Assembly: GCF_033568475.1 (NCBI RefSeq)
Contig: NC_133123.1
Location: forward strand, 4,030,001 to 4,094,000
DNA length: 64,000 nucleotides
Direction of reading: 5' to 3'
Origin: Henckelia pumila
Taxonomy: Eukaryota > Streptophyta > Magnoliopsida > Lamiales > Gesneriaceae
How positions within the stretch are numbered: the stretch's first letter is position 1; every line of letters starts with the position of its first letter. The notes beneath the pieces are model-generated. The model worked only from the letters and a program-made list of their open reading frames with translations. It did not search any database and was not told the DNA's origin. Made by a program: the position numbers and the translations under genes. Positions 48,044-59,105 of the stretch are shown here, piece by piece.

Positions 48044-49188
48044 CATTTTAGTAATATTTTTTACACTCTACCCCTATTAACTATATTTGAAACTTGTGTA
48101 TTAATTTTTTGAATACATTCAAATGTATAAATTAATGGAAAGTTTACAAAAACATCAAATTTATTAATTTAAATTTTTTTACCATAATAATCAAACACAC
48201 ACACACATATATATATTTACCATTATTAATTAAAATTTTATAGGCATTATTAAAAAATTTCTGCTTCTTAAATATATAAAAATATCAATGGTTTAATTTA
48301 TAATCTAAAATTTTTGTAAATATATATTTTTAATTATAATTTTTTATATTAATGTCGTAATATTTAGCTTTTAGTTTTGTTCTTTTCAAGATTTATTTAT
48401 ATTTGATTAACTATAACTCAATTAAAATCATAAACTAAAATTTATCTTTTACTTTAACATTGATAAGAAATCAAAACATATGATATAATTATAATAATTA
48501 TTATTTAAATAAAATAATATATGAAATTACTCTTCGTAATTAACAAATAACATAATAACTAAAATTGTTAAGTTGCTAATTTTTTTTGGCATGCTAATTC
48601 ATTACTTTATGATCTTTTATGTGAAATTTTCAAAATTTTTATTATATATAATCCTTTTTTAATTATTTATTAAATTATAATATGATCCATTTAAGATAGA
48701 AATACAACAATATTTAAAATAAAACTTCATAATTTTTTTAAAAATACTTAAATACTATGATTATCTCCTCATCATTTTCTATAAAAATTAGTCTAAGTTT
48801 TAAATACTTAAAAAAATTAATATATTAACTATTAATTTATTGAATACTCCATTTATTTGCACTAAAACTTTAAAAATTATATATAATTAAAATTTCATAA
48901 TAAATGTTATATTTTTTTAATAGTTAAAAATAATTTTAAAAATAATTATCAATAAATTCAATATATTAATAATATGATATCTATGATAATAAAAAAACCT
49001 TCATCTACAAAACCTTTTGATGACAAATTAATGATATATTAACAAATAACACTAAACTCAATATTGTTGTTATTATTATTCTTATTATTATTATCATCAT
49101 CGTCGTCATCATCTGTGTAAAATAAATAAATGTTTTTCATGATAAAATAATGAATTAATAACAAAAATACTAAGGTATTATTTGATAG

Positions 49189-49285
49189 AGCTTCTAGAAA
49201 GTACTTCTCAGCTTTTCGTTAACAAAAATTCATAAAATTTCAAATTTTTGTTAACGGAAAAGTTGAGAAGTACTTCTGAGAAGTT
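49189..49285. mobile_element. MITE-like foldback element
   Basis: The arms 49189-49230 and 49242-49285 are complementary over about 40 bp with a few mismatches; the inner 14 bp, gttaacaaaaattc / aaatttttgttaac, are nearly perfect. The flanks 'ttatttgatagagcttc' and 'gaagttctcccaaacacaac' match the look of plant MITE ends. The target duplication is not clear. Confidence 0.55.
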
Positions 49286-49310
49286 CTCCCAAACACAACC
49301 GAAATCCACT

Positions 49311-49332
49311 CTTCTTCTTCTTCTTCTTCTTC

Positions 49333-49375
<43 letters not shown>
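49311..49375. repeat. compound (CTT)n(ATT)n microsatellite
   Basis: About eight CTT units run directly into about fourteen ATT units. Confidence 0.9.
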
Positions 49376-49376
<1 letters not shown>

Positions 49377-50099
49377 TTATATTAGTATTTTATATTTTAT
49401 ATTTTATATTAATTAATAGTTTATATCATCATCTAATCATCTTAAATAAATTTATTTTTAAATATTATTATATATATAAAGATAATTTCACTAAGTATTT
49501 TTTCATATTAATTAATACTTTAATTCTCATCCAAAATTTATCATATTTAATTAGCATTTTGTTTTCTTCTCTTTCACCAACTAAAAACTAAACATATCAA
49601 GTATGATGAAAGATAATTTATAACAATTTTTAATTATAATTTTCTCATTAATTATTTAACAAAATTGTTTTTTATTCAAAAATAAAAAATATAAAAATTC
49701 AAAATAAATTAATATCCTTACCAAAATATTTTTAATGAATAATAAGGATGTTAATTATATCGTAAAAAATTAGTTTAGTATGCTTACTAATTTACATATA
49801 TCAAAGTATTATAATTTACTATGTTTATTAATATTTTATTTTTGTATCAATTCATATATAGTGTTTTTTTGTCAAATTAATCACCCAAACGCATGATATT
49901 TTATTTATATTAGAGTGTATATTTCGTAAAGAATTGTTAATAATCATTGATTTGTAAGGTATATGATAATAAATTTACATAACCAATGTTTATCTTTAAA
50001 GTGATACAACCATTTTTTTTATAATCAAACAAACTATTATCATAATCTCGAACCAAATAGCATAATAATAGAGTTACTAAAAACATAGATATTTAAATA

Positions 50100-51308
50100 A
50101 ATCATTTTAACAAATAATTGAAATAAATCTAGGATATTTGAATTTTTGTCTATTTACTTTAAATATTTGAATTTTTGAAAACATCATATAACTTTTATTA
50201 TAATAATTTATTTATTTTTGACGACATTTTATTAATATACTATTTGAATTGACTTTATAATGGATCTTTTAAATAAATCATCATAATAAATAATTGAAAC
50301 CAATCTTGGTTTTTTAAATTTTTGTCTATTTACTTGAAATATTTTATGAAAATCTGTCAAAATGAAATATATAGTACTATAAGCATTTATTATATTGGAA
50401 TTTTGAATTTTTTAATTTTTAGTTACTTTAAATAATTCTTGATAATTTGTCAAAATTTTATATAATTTTACTATATGTATTTTTTTTATTTTGCAAGAAT
50501 TTTTAATATATTATTTATCGATAACAATAATCTATTATCTCTACATTTTTTTTTCTATTTACTTTAAATATTTGAAAGTTTTGAAAACATCATATAATTT
50601 TTATTATAATAATTTATTTATTTTTGAAGACTTTTTATTAATATACTATTTTAATGTCATTAAAATAAATCATTGAAATAAATCATCATAATAAATAATT
50701 GAAACAAATCTTAGATTTTTGAATTTTTTTCTATTTAATTTAAATATTTATGAGAATTAGTCAAAATGCAATATATTTTTATTATAAACATTTATTATTA
50801 TGGAATTTTGAATTTCTTTCTATTTAATTACTTTTAAAAAAATTTAAAATTTCAATGACAATAATCTATTCCTTTCACAAATAATATTAATATATTATTA
50901 AAAAATTTATATTAGAATATTACAAATATATGGACAAAAGGAAAAGAAAAGATATAAATTATATGTATGACAAATATTTAACATAATTAATAATATGATA
51001 GAACTAAAGTAAAAGTTATAGAATTAAATAGAGACCATTAAAATAGAAGTTATAAAGAAAAAATTTTGTGTGTTGCATTTTACATCTTTGTTTATTTTTC
51101 AAAAAATTTAATATATATACTATTTTTTCGATGACAATAATATATTCCTTGCTTAAAAATATTAATATATTATTAAAAATATTTATATTATAATATTACA
51201 AATACATTACGAAAGAGAAAAAAACATATAAATTATATGTATGATAAATATTTGACACAATTAATAATATGATAAAACTAAAGTAGGAGTTATAGAATTA
51301 ATAAAGGC
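50100..51308. repeat. AT-rich tandem repeat block, left part
   Basis: Units recur with words such as tgacaaatatttgacac-aattaataatatgata, accattaaaatagaagttata and ttgcattttacatctttgttt. Two anchor words are 274 bp apart (50969 and 51243). The same words continue beyond the retrotransposon, so the element inserted into this array. Confidence 0.6.
51304..51308. repeat. target-site duplication, left copy (aaggc)
   Basis: aaggc directly before the LTR, repeated at 62420-62424 directly after the other LTR. Five bases is the usual Copia duplication length. Confidence 0.9.
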
Positions 51309-52556
51309 TGTTGGGATCGGTTCAGAGGGTAGAGGGGGGGTGAATACACTCTGAAACTTATTTTCTTTCTTTTCAAAATGATCAAGTGAAGTTTAGTTCA
51401 CTTAATCTGTTTTCTCAACTTCTAAAACGGTTTGAACAACTTAAATAGTGCGGAAATAGTTCAGAGGTTTTAGTGATGCAAAGGCAAGTTATAACACGAT
51501 GTATGAGCAATATATAAGATAAATATGCAGTAAAGACTAAGGCACGATTTATGGAAGTTCGAAGGCCTAATCCTTCTACGTCTCCCCTTCTTCCACTTAG
51601 GAAGGAATTCACTAGAAGACTTTGGTTATTACAACGTCTTGCAATACACCCACTTCAGACTTAGGACTTATCCAATGCCTAATCCGAAACTCCTAGATTT
51701 ACACAGATAAGATTCTCAGTTCTTATCAGACTGGTGGAAGCTTTCAGAGTAGCTTCAAGTCTCTTCAATAATGAATACAGTTCAGTTGAGCTTCTCAAAC
51801 TGCAGAGCGGTCGAGAGGCTTGGAAACCCTAGGATGATCCTTGAAGATCAGATATATAAACTGTAGGCGAGGGTTTATTTGAGCAGCAAGTGAATGATCT
51901 TGTAAGTGTGCTCAAGTATTGCTTCAGTATATCAGATGAGGACTTCTGATAGTATTCAAGTGATTGAGTTGATTGAGATTTTTCGTGTTGCTTGTCTTCT
52001 TCTTGTCACTTCTTGAGCAATCTTCCCTTTATATAGGTCAATCAACAACGTCTTTATTTTGAACGTTCTGATGCTGCATTGAATGCACATTTAATGCTTC
52101 ATAAATGCATTGATGAATCTGCATGAAGATCGTATACTTCTTTAAATGCAGACAACTTCCAGGGTCCAAAACTGGTATAAACGGTCGAATGCTTTATCTG
52201 TAGCCATTCTGCGTTTTTGCCATTTTAGTGCAACCTATTGTCTCGATGCAAGAGTCAACAGATCTTCTGATACGCCGGTTCTGCTTTTGATAAAAGATCT
52301 TGCAATGAACGTCTTGTCACAAGTATTTGTCTTGAGATATCTTGATAAGCAGTTGGCATTCTTCCGGTAGATAGATTTATCCTCTGCTGGTTTGAATAAC
52401 CAGTCGATAGGCTTGTGACTGCAACCGGTCGAGAGACAAAGGCGGTTGACAAGCTTCCGGTAGGAGTTGTAGTAGATTCCTGAAATACAAAAGATTGGCA
52501 GCACATTCCTATACAATGAGTTGTTGTTTGTTATCACCAAAATGTCGGATTCAACA
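51309..52556 (-). repeat. 3' LTR of the retrotransposon
   Basis: 1248 bp, the same length as the 5' LTR and about 99% identical. Differences include gaaggcc versus gaaggct near 51568, a triplet of changes near 51780, and two adjacent changes near 52137. Confidence 0.95.
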
Positions 52557-52570
52557 ATTTCCCCCTTTTT
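52557..52570 (-). other. polypurine tract next to the 3' LTR
   Basis: On the minus strand aaaaagggggaaat directly precedes the 3' LTR, where plus-strand DNA synthesis is primed in LTR retrotransposons. Confidence 0.85.
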
Positions 52571-52733
52571 GGTGATGACAAAACTTAAGTGCTCCGAAAA
52601 AAATATGAAAGCATTAAAATGAACTTCATTGAGAGAATGAATTTCATTAATTACAATAAGCATTCTTATTACACCTACTGAAGAAAAAACAAAATGAGAT
52701 ACAGCTGCGATAAGTAAAGAAGAGACAAGTTGT

Positions 52734-55514
52734 TCATCTTTTGAACCAACTGGCTCCTCCTGACCTATCGCCTTCTCTTCTTCTTCTGTCGGCTTCTTCC
52801 TTTCTTCTGGATTCTTCTTCACGTCTTCTTGCCTCTGCTGCTCTTCGTTGCTCTTCTTCCCCCTTTTTGGCATCACCTTGGTTGAGTCGAAGGATGATCT
52901 CAGTGAGTTGAGTGCCAAGGCAGGCTTGCATAGTATCAATTTTTGCATCTATTTGAGCAATTAGAGTAGCTTGCATAGTGTCCATCCGATCATTCAACTG
53001 CCTATGAAGGCGGTTTTCGGATCTGACAACTTGTTCGGAGACGGTAGAGAGCGTTTTGATTTGAGTGCGATGATGGGCAGTGATCTCTTTGGACAGATGA
53101 GCAAGGTCGCTAGACACGGTCTCAAAATGCCGAATCATCGTCGTGCGTGAATTGTCAACCCATGAGGATGTGTTTGTGATGGCTTGTGAAAAGGATCGAA
53201 CTGTTTGCATGAGCTCATGAAGCCTATTTATCAATGTGTGATCCAGAGCTGCTGCCATGGCTTCAATATATGAGTCATCAGTCTGAAGCATTTGACTCTG
53301 TGTGTCATGCCTTGGTGAAGCCGGTCCAGACTCAAGATGATGTGATGCTGGTGATCTGGCTGGAGAGCTAGCTGATGGACCTTCCAATAGTGGTACAGTT
53401 GGAGATGTAGGGGTCTCGACTGCAGCCAAGATGGTTGGTGGAGTAGCAGGATCAGCACTCGGTTCATCCATTAGGAGATCTTCCACAAACTTTTCAATAG
53501 ATGGAGACGGTTGAAGTGCTGGGTCAGCATCAGTCACTGGCTGTTCTTGAGGTGCAAGTGATACAATAGTGCTTGGTATCTCTGTTGGGGGCACTACTGC
53601 TTCACTGCTGCAATGAGCCTCTGTCACAGAGGTGACAGGAATTTCTTGTTCAATCACTTTTAAAAAATCTTGTGGACGACTGGGAGAGGTGTGAGCGGTC
53701 GCCGCTGAAGATGAGTGAGCAGTCACAGCTGCTTTCGGTTGAATTACTGCTTGGACTGCGGTTGAGGCGGGGTCGACCGATGAAGATGCTGCCACAATCG
53801 ATCCTAGAGCGGATGACTGAAACAGGTCAGCAGTGATGAGACCGGTCAGAATCCCATCTGAAAGAGTAATAGCAGAGACGTCTTCTTCACCCTGATCTTG
53901 GGTAAGAAAAGTCTTCATCATCACCCGTGCTTCCAGTCCATAAGCCTGTACACAAGCTGCTGAAGATGTCGTCTTTACGTTGTTAAGAGCTTGGAAGTGC
54001 TGAAGTAGTTGAGTGATTTGACGTAGACTATTCTATAGTCCAGTCAAAATCACAAAGTCATCGGCGGCGGTAGGACTCTTGGATTTGAAGTTCTTGACAC
54101 GCTCATTAATCAACAGAGATATCAGGCTTCCTCGAAGCTTCAAGTCGATGAGCTGTCTTCTTCCCAGAGCCTCCACGATGTCTTCAGTGTCAGCAAAAAG
54201 AAGCATCTTCTGCTCAATATCGTTCAGAGCTTTTCACTTAGAAAATATTTGAGCAAGCGTCAGGTGAGTACGGGAATGATGCCATCTATCAAAGAGCTGT
54301 AGGTGACGCTTGACAGTGCGGAGAACGTGAGAGATGATCAAGTTGAGCTCTACAGTAGCTGCTGGTTGAGCCTTAGGTGAGTAGATCATCACACCTTTCC
54401 CTTTGTCCTTGGGATCAGCGAGGGTGACCTTTGGAGTTGATGAGGCACCTTCCATGATTATCACACCCTTGGTAGGACGTGGAGCAGTAGTAGCAGTAGT
54501 GGTAGTAGTCTCGACCGTTGGCAGAATTGGTGTTGGAACGGTAGGAGCAAGTCCAGAAAGGGACTTTAACTTCTTGTGCTGCCTCTTCTTCTCGCCTGCA
54601 GGCGTGGATGGCACAGCTGCTTTGGAGACAGAAGGAGATGACTTGCTGAAGGCTTGAATCAGTGGAACGTTCTCACGTGATTCTTCTTCAGAGTCAGACT
54701 CTATGATAAGTTGACGCTTGGTAGATTTCTTGGTATGGGCTGGTTTGGCCGCTACCGGGACTGTTGAAAGCGGTTGAGTGACAGCAACAATACTTGCGGT
54801 TGAAGGCAGAGTGTCGACCGCAACTTTTTTCTTGTTCAGAAACTTGAAGATGGTAGACTTGTTGAGCCATTTGGTGGGATGCAGAGGCTCAGTCTTGGAG
54901 AAGTCTACTCCAAGGACGCTCAAGATGTGGCAAATTTGCAGAGCAAATCCCTCGGATTGCCCTTTTCCCCTGATCATTTCACATAAAGTAGTGAACAATA
55001 TGTCTGACCAGTTGATGTTGATTTTGGAGGCGATACAAGCCATGTATTGGAATTTCTCCATCGTCACCTTGTCGTACGATCCAGCCTTGGCAAGAAGATT
55101 CTTGGCCACGATGTTGGTCAATAGACTGAATGGAGCTTTAAGAGATGTCTTCTGAGCCGGCAGTTTGATCGGAGCATCAGTGGTTGAGAATTCCTTCAAC
55201 CAGTATGAGCAGTTACCATCGGGAAGATCCGCGCATTTTTTCAAACCCCTGGAGGGCAGATCAAATGTGCTGGCAAAAAACTTTTGATTGAAGGAGTAGG
55301 ACTCTGTCCGGATCAAGCATTTGACAGTCCCATGCTCGATTTGAGAGGTTGCAAAGAACTCCTTCAAGACAGGCAGATCGCAGATGGCGCTGCTTCCCAA
55401 AAAATTCTTCAGTCCAGAGGCTTCAAGCATGGTGAAGACCTCAGTGATTCCTGCATTGTTTGCCTCAATAACGGAATCAAAGTTGATTGCAAGGCAAGTC
55501 TTCTGGATCGACAT
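52734..55514 (-). pseudogene. retrotransposon ORF3 (env position), interrupted by two stops
   Basis: A long frame between pol and the 3' LTR: 927 codons from the ATG at 55514 to the TAA-type end at 52734, broken by TGA at 54234-54236 and TAG at 54033-54035. All parts are in one frame. The N-terminal part (426 residues before the first stop) is globular, starting MSIQKTCLAINFDSVIEAN, then MLEASGLKNFLGSSA and later TKWLNKSTIFKFLNKKK; a Ser/Thr/Pro-rich linker follows. The C-terminal part is Ala/Pro/Ser-rich and then an alpha-helical coiled-coil region (HRQLNDRMDTMQATLIAQID) ending in a very charged KEEADRRRREGDRS segment. No membrane helix or signal peptide is seen, so a classical envelope role is not supported. 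Sireviruses often carry an env-like ORF here. I recall homologous N-terminal sequences annotated as hypothetical proteins in Gesneriaceae. Function unknown. Confidence 0.75.
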
Positions 55515-55854
55515 GATAGCTGTAGATAAGAACTCGAGAAGAGAGTAAGCAAAAGCTTGATAGTAATACGATAGAACTTTTAATGCAATATGAAAGCTTT
55601 AGCAACGGTGAAAGGTTGATAAACGAGTGTAAAGAAGTATATATAGGAACCTATGGGTCATAGGGTGACGTCATGAAAAGTATTTTTGAAATTCAAAAAG
55701 TTTTGAAGAGTATAATCACCGCGCCCAATTAATGTCATTTGGTTCAAAGCACAAAGCTGCTAGTACGGAGCCTGTCAGAGACTAGCTAAAGGCGGATGAT
55801 ATGCCAACATTTATGGCAATGTAACAACTAAGCTATTAACGTCATACTAGCAAT

Positions 55855-55869
55855 CATTCCCCCTAAAAA
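55855..55869 (-). other. internal polypurine-tract-like sequence after pol
   Basis: On the minus strand ttttagggggaat lies just after the pol stop codon (55878-55880), about 3.3 kb before the 3' LTR. It resembles the terminal tract aaaaagggggaaat. Extra polypurine tracts have been reported for Sireviruses. Confidence 0.5.
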
Positions 55870-55877
55870 CATGCATA

Positions 55878-58800
55878 CTAACTTAGATCTACTAAGCCAA
55901 GAATATTTCGAAAATATGAAAACTTAGCGTCCGGTAAAGGCTTGGTGAATATGTCTGCTGCTTGCTGATCGGTAGAGATGTATTCCAGCCTGATTTCCTT
56001 CTTTAAGACATGATCTCGGATAAAGTGATGCCTGACATCAATGTGCTTTGTCCTAGAGTGGATCACTGGATTGTGAGTGATGGCTATGGCACTTGTATTG
56101 TCACAGTAGATTGGAGCTTCACTCGACCGGATTCCATAATCATTAAGCTGCTGTTGAATCCAGAGTATTTGAGCACAACAGCTGCCAGCAGCAAGGTATT
56201 CTGCATCGACGGTCGAGGTAGCAATTGATGTCTGCTTCTTACTTGACCACGAAATTAGTCTATCTCCAAGGAATTGACATGTGGCACTTGTACTTTTGCG
56301 ATCAATTCTACAACCTGCATAATCTGCATCTGAATAGCCAATAAGATTAAGATTTGAATCTTTGGGATACCAAAGACCCACATTAGTAGTTCCTTTAATA
56401 TATTTAATTATTCGTTTGGCGGCAATGAAATGAGATTGCTTAGGTGCTGCTTGAAATCTAGCACATAAACAAACTGAATACATGATATCCGGTCGACTGG
56501 CAGTCAAATAAAGCAATGAGCCAATAAGGCCTCGATACATTGTTACTTCGACCGGGATTCTCCCTTCATCTTTATCAAGCTTGATTGATGCACTCATGGG
56601 GGTAGATACAGTTGAGCACTGTTCCATTCCAAACTTCTTTACCAATTCCTTGGCATACTTGGATTGATTGATAAATATTCCAGTTTCAAGTTGCTTCACT
56701 TGCAATCCAAGAAAGAAATTTAGCTCGCCCATCATGCTCATTTCAAATTTCTCCTGCATCATCTTAGAGAACTTTGAGCACAACTTGGGGTTAGTTGACC
56801 CAAATATAATGTCATCAACATAAATTTGTACTAGTAACACATGATCACCTTTTACAAATTTAAACAAGGTCTTATCGACCGTTCCAATTTGGAAATCATG
56901 TTCCAGTAAAAATTTTAGTAATGTATCATACCATGCACGCAGTGCTTGTTTTAATCCATAGAGGGCTTTGTCAAGTTTATAGATATGTTGAGGATGAGTA
57001 GGATTGACAAAACCTGGTGGTTGTTCAACGTACACCTCCTCTTGAAGTAGACCATTGAGGAATGCAGACTTGACATCCATTTGATAAACTTTAAAGTCCT
57101 TGAAAGCTGCATAGGCAAGAAAAATGCGGATTGCTTCTAGTCTTGCAACTGGCGCGAAGGATTCCTCAAAGTCTATGCCTTCTTCTTGTCTGAATCCTTG
57201 TGCAACAAGCCGAGCTTTGTTACGCACAACAGTGCCATGTTCATCGAGCTTGTTACGAAACACCCATCTAGTTCCAATCACATTTTGATTTTCTGGTCGA
57301 GGAACTAGATGCCAAACATTGTTGCGGGTGAATTGATTCAACTCTTCTTGCATAGCTTCAATCCAGCTGGCATCTGATAGAGCTTCATCTATCTTCTTGG
57401 GCTCTACCTGAGATAGGAAAGCTGCATGCAAGAATTCATTAATCATTTGACCACGTGTTTTTCGAGGAGCAGAAGGGTCACCTATGACCAACCCAGGTGG
57501 ATGATCTTTGTTCCACCTAAAATAATTCCCTAAAGGGTTGTCATCAATTGGTTGACGAACGTCCTCGTTTACTGGATCATCATTGGCAGGAGGATCGTTA
57601 TCAACCGGTGGATCCTCTTCTGGCCTTGTTTGATCACACACGGTAGAGGGAACTGGATCATCCTTCTTTGGAGGATATGGATCACTGTCACTCTCTTCCT
57701 GTAGATTTGTGTTTTCCAGTCTATGACTCAGATCATTTATGCTCCCTTGAGTTTGTTCTGTACAGAGAGTAGATTCATCAAAAACAACATGAAAGGTTTC
57801 CTCGACCGTTAGTGATCTTTGATTGAACACTCGATAAGCTCTGCTAACGGCTGAGTAACCAATAAAAGTTCCTTCATCTGCTTTGGCATCGAAGGCTGTC
57901 AAATGATTTTTGCCATTGTTGTGGATAAAGCATTTGCACCCAAAAATTTTGAAGTATGAAATATCAGGTTTTGTGCCATTTCAGATCTCATATGGAGTTT
58001 TGTTAAATCATTTATTAATCATAGATCTGTTTTGAGTATAGCAAGCTATGTTAACTGCTTCTGCTCAAAGCCTTTGAGAAACATTTGAATCAGCAATCAT
58101 AGTTCTGGCTGCTTCTTTTAAAGTACGGTTCCTTCTTTCAGCCACCCCATTTTGCTGTGGGGATCTAGCAGCTGACAACTCATGCTTGATTCCCTGATCA
58201 TCTAGATAAGTCATAAGAGTGGTGTTTAAAAATTCAGTCCCTCTATCACTCCTGATTCTATCTATCACAGTAGATTGTTCATTTTGCAAGAGTTTAAAAA
58301 GCTTAATTAGGTGAGGTGCAGTTTGATCTTTTGAAGAGAGAAAGATGACCCAAGTAAATCGAGAAAAGTCATCTATAACAACAAGAGCATATCTCATTCC
58401 CCCTATGCTTCTTACTGGTATAGGACCAAATAGGTCCATGTGAAGTAAATCTAAGCATTTGAAAGAAGACATACACCCTTTATTTTTAAAGGTTGCTCTC
58501 ACCTGCTTTCCTAGTTGACAAGCAGGACAAACTTTGTCTTTTATAAAATCTCCTTCAGGCAGACCAGAAACCAAATCATGCTTCCTCAAGTTAGAGATGG
58601 ACTTAAAATTTAGATGATTTAACCGCTTATGCCACAACCAATGTTTATCATGATGAGCAGTAAGACAAGTAGGTGAAGAAATATGTGAGCAAGACCAGTT
58701 TACCTTGTAGGTGTTTAGGTCTCTTACACCGGTCATAAGAGTCTCACCTTTGTCATTTTTGATGATGCAAGTGTGTTTGTGAAACTCGACCGAATGATCA

Positions 58801-59105
58801 TTGTCACATAGTTGACTAATACTTATCAAATTATAGCACAGTTTGTCAACAAGCAACACATCTTTAATAATGATGTTACCATGGATAATCTTACCCTTAC
58901 CCACGGTTTTACCTTTGGAGTTGTCTCCAAAGCTGATCTTTGGTCCTTTGCACAGCACAACTTCTGTTAGAAGTTCTGGATTCCCTGTCATGTGCCGTGA
59001 GCAACCACTATCTAAGTACCAGGTAGTGTCCTTGATAGAAGTGGTCTTCTCGCCCGTTTGGACTTTTAGTACCTGCAAAAAGTGAAGAACTTTTGGTACC
59101 CATAT
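55878..59105 (-). pseudogene. pol: retrotransposon pol (protease-integrase-RT-RNase H), broken
   Basis: In the same frame as gag and directly after its stop codon. The order is aspartic protease (WYLDSGCSRHMTG, near 59010), GAG-pre-integrase HHCC zinc (HKRLNHLNFKS ... CPACQLGKQ), and the integrase core with Asp in LHMDLFGP, Asp in RSDRGTEF and Glu in QNGVAERRNRTL. Then come the reverse transcriptase ([13 protein letters not shown] and YVDDIIFG, residues 361-368 of the last open segment) and RNase H ([25 protein letters not shown]). Three TGA codons lie close together at 58065-58067, 58008-58010 and 57981-57983 at the end of the integrase domain, each where the family has Trp or Arg. The RT motif YGLKQA-x-RAWY has Leu where Pro is usual. 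All these changes fit C-to-T or G-to-A transitions. It is clearly non-functional as one polyprotein. Confidence 0.92.

Larger units (their letters stand above)
46715..51308. other. gene-free, very AT-rich intergenic DNA
   Basis: Positions 46715-47370 are the 3' flank shared with B. From 47400 to 51308 the DNA is extremely AT-rich. It holds a diverged palindromic repeat copy near 47625-47960, (TA)n at 48016-48044, a hairpin at 49189-49285, a (CTT)n(ATT)n tract at 49311-49375, and from about 50100 reiterated AT-rich units that resume beyond the retrotransposon. No gene is supported. Confidence 0.6.

Noticed and set aside
51415-51612. 65-residue frame in each LTR (also at 61278-61475)
   Set aside because: LTR sequence duplicated with the element; no known protein is encoded in U5/R.
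54403-54657. Frames on + opposite the retrotransposon ORF3, and others opposite gag
   Set aside because: Shadows of the biased codon use of the minus-strand genes.
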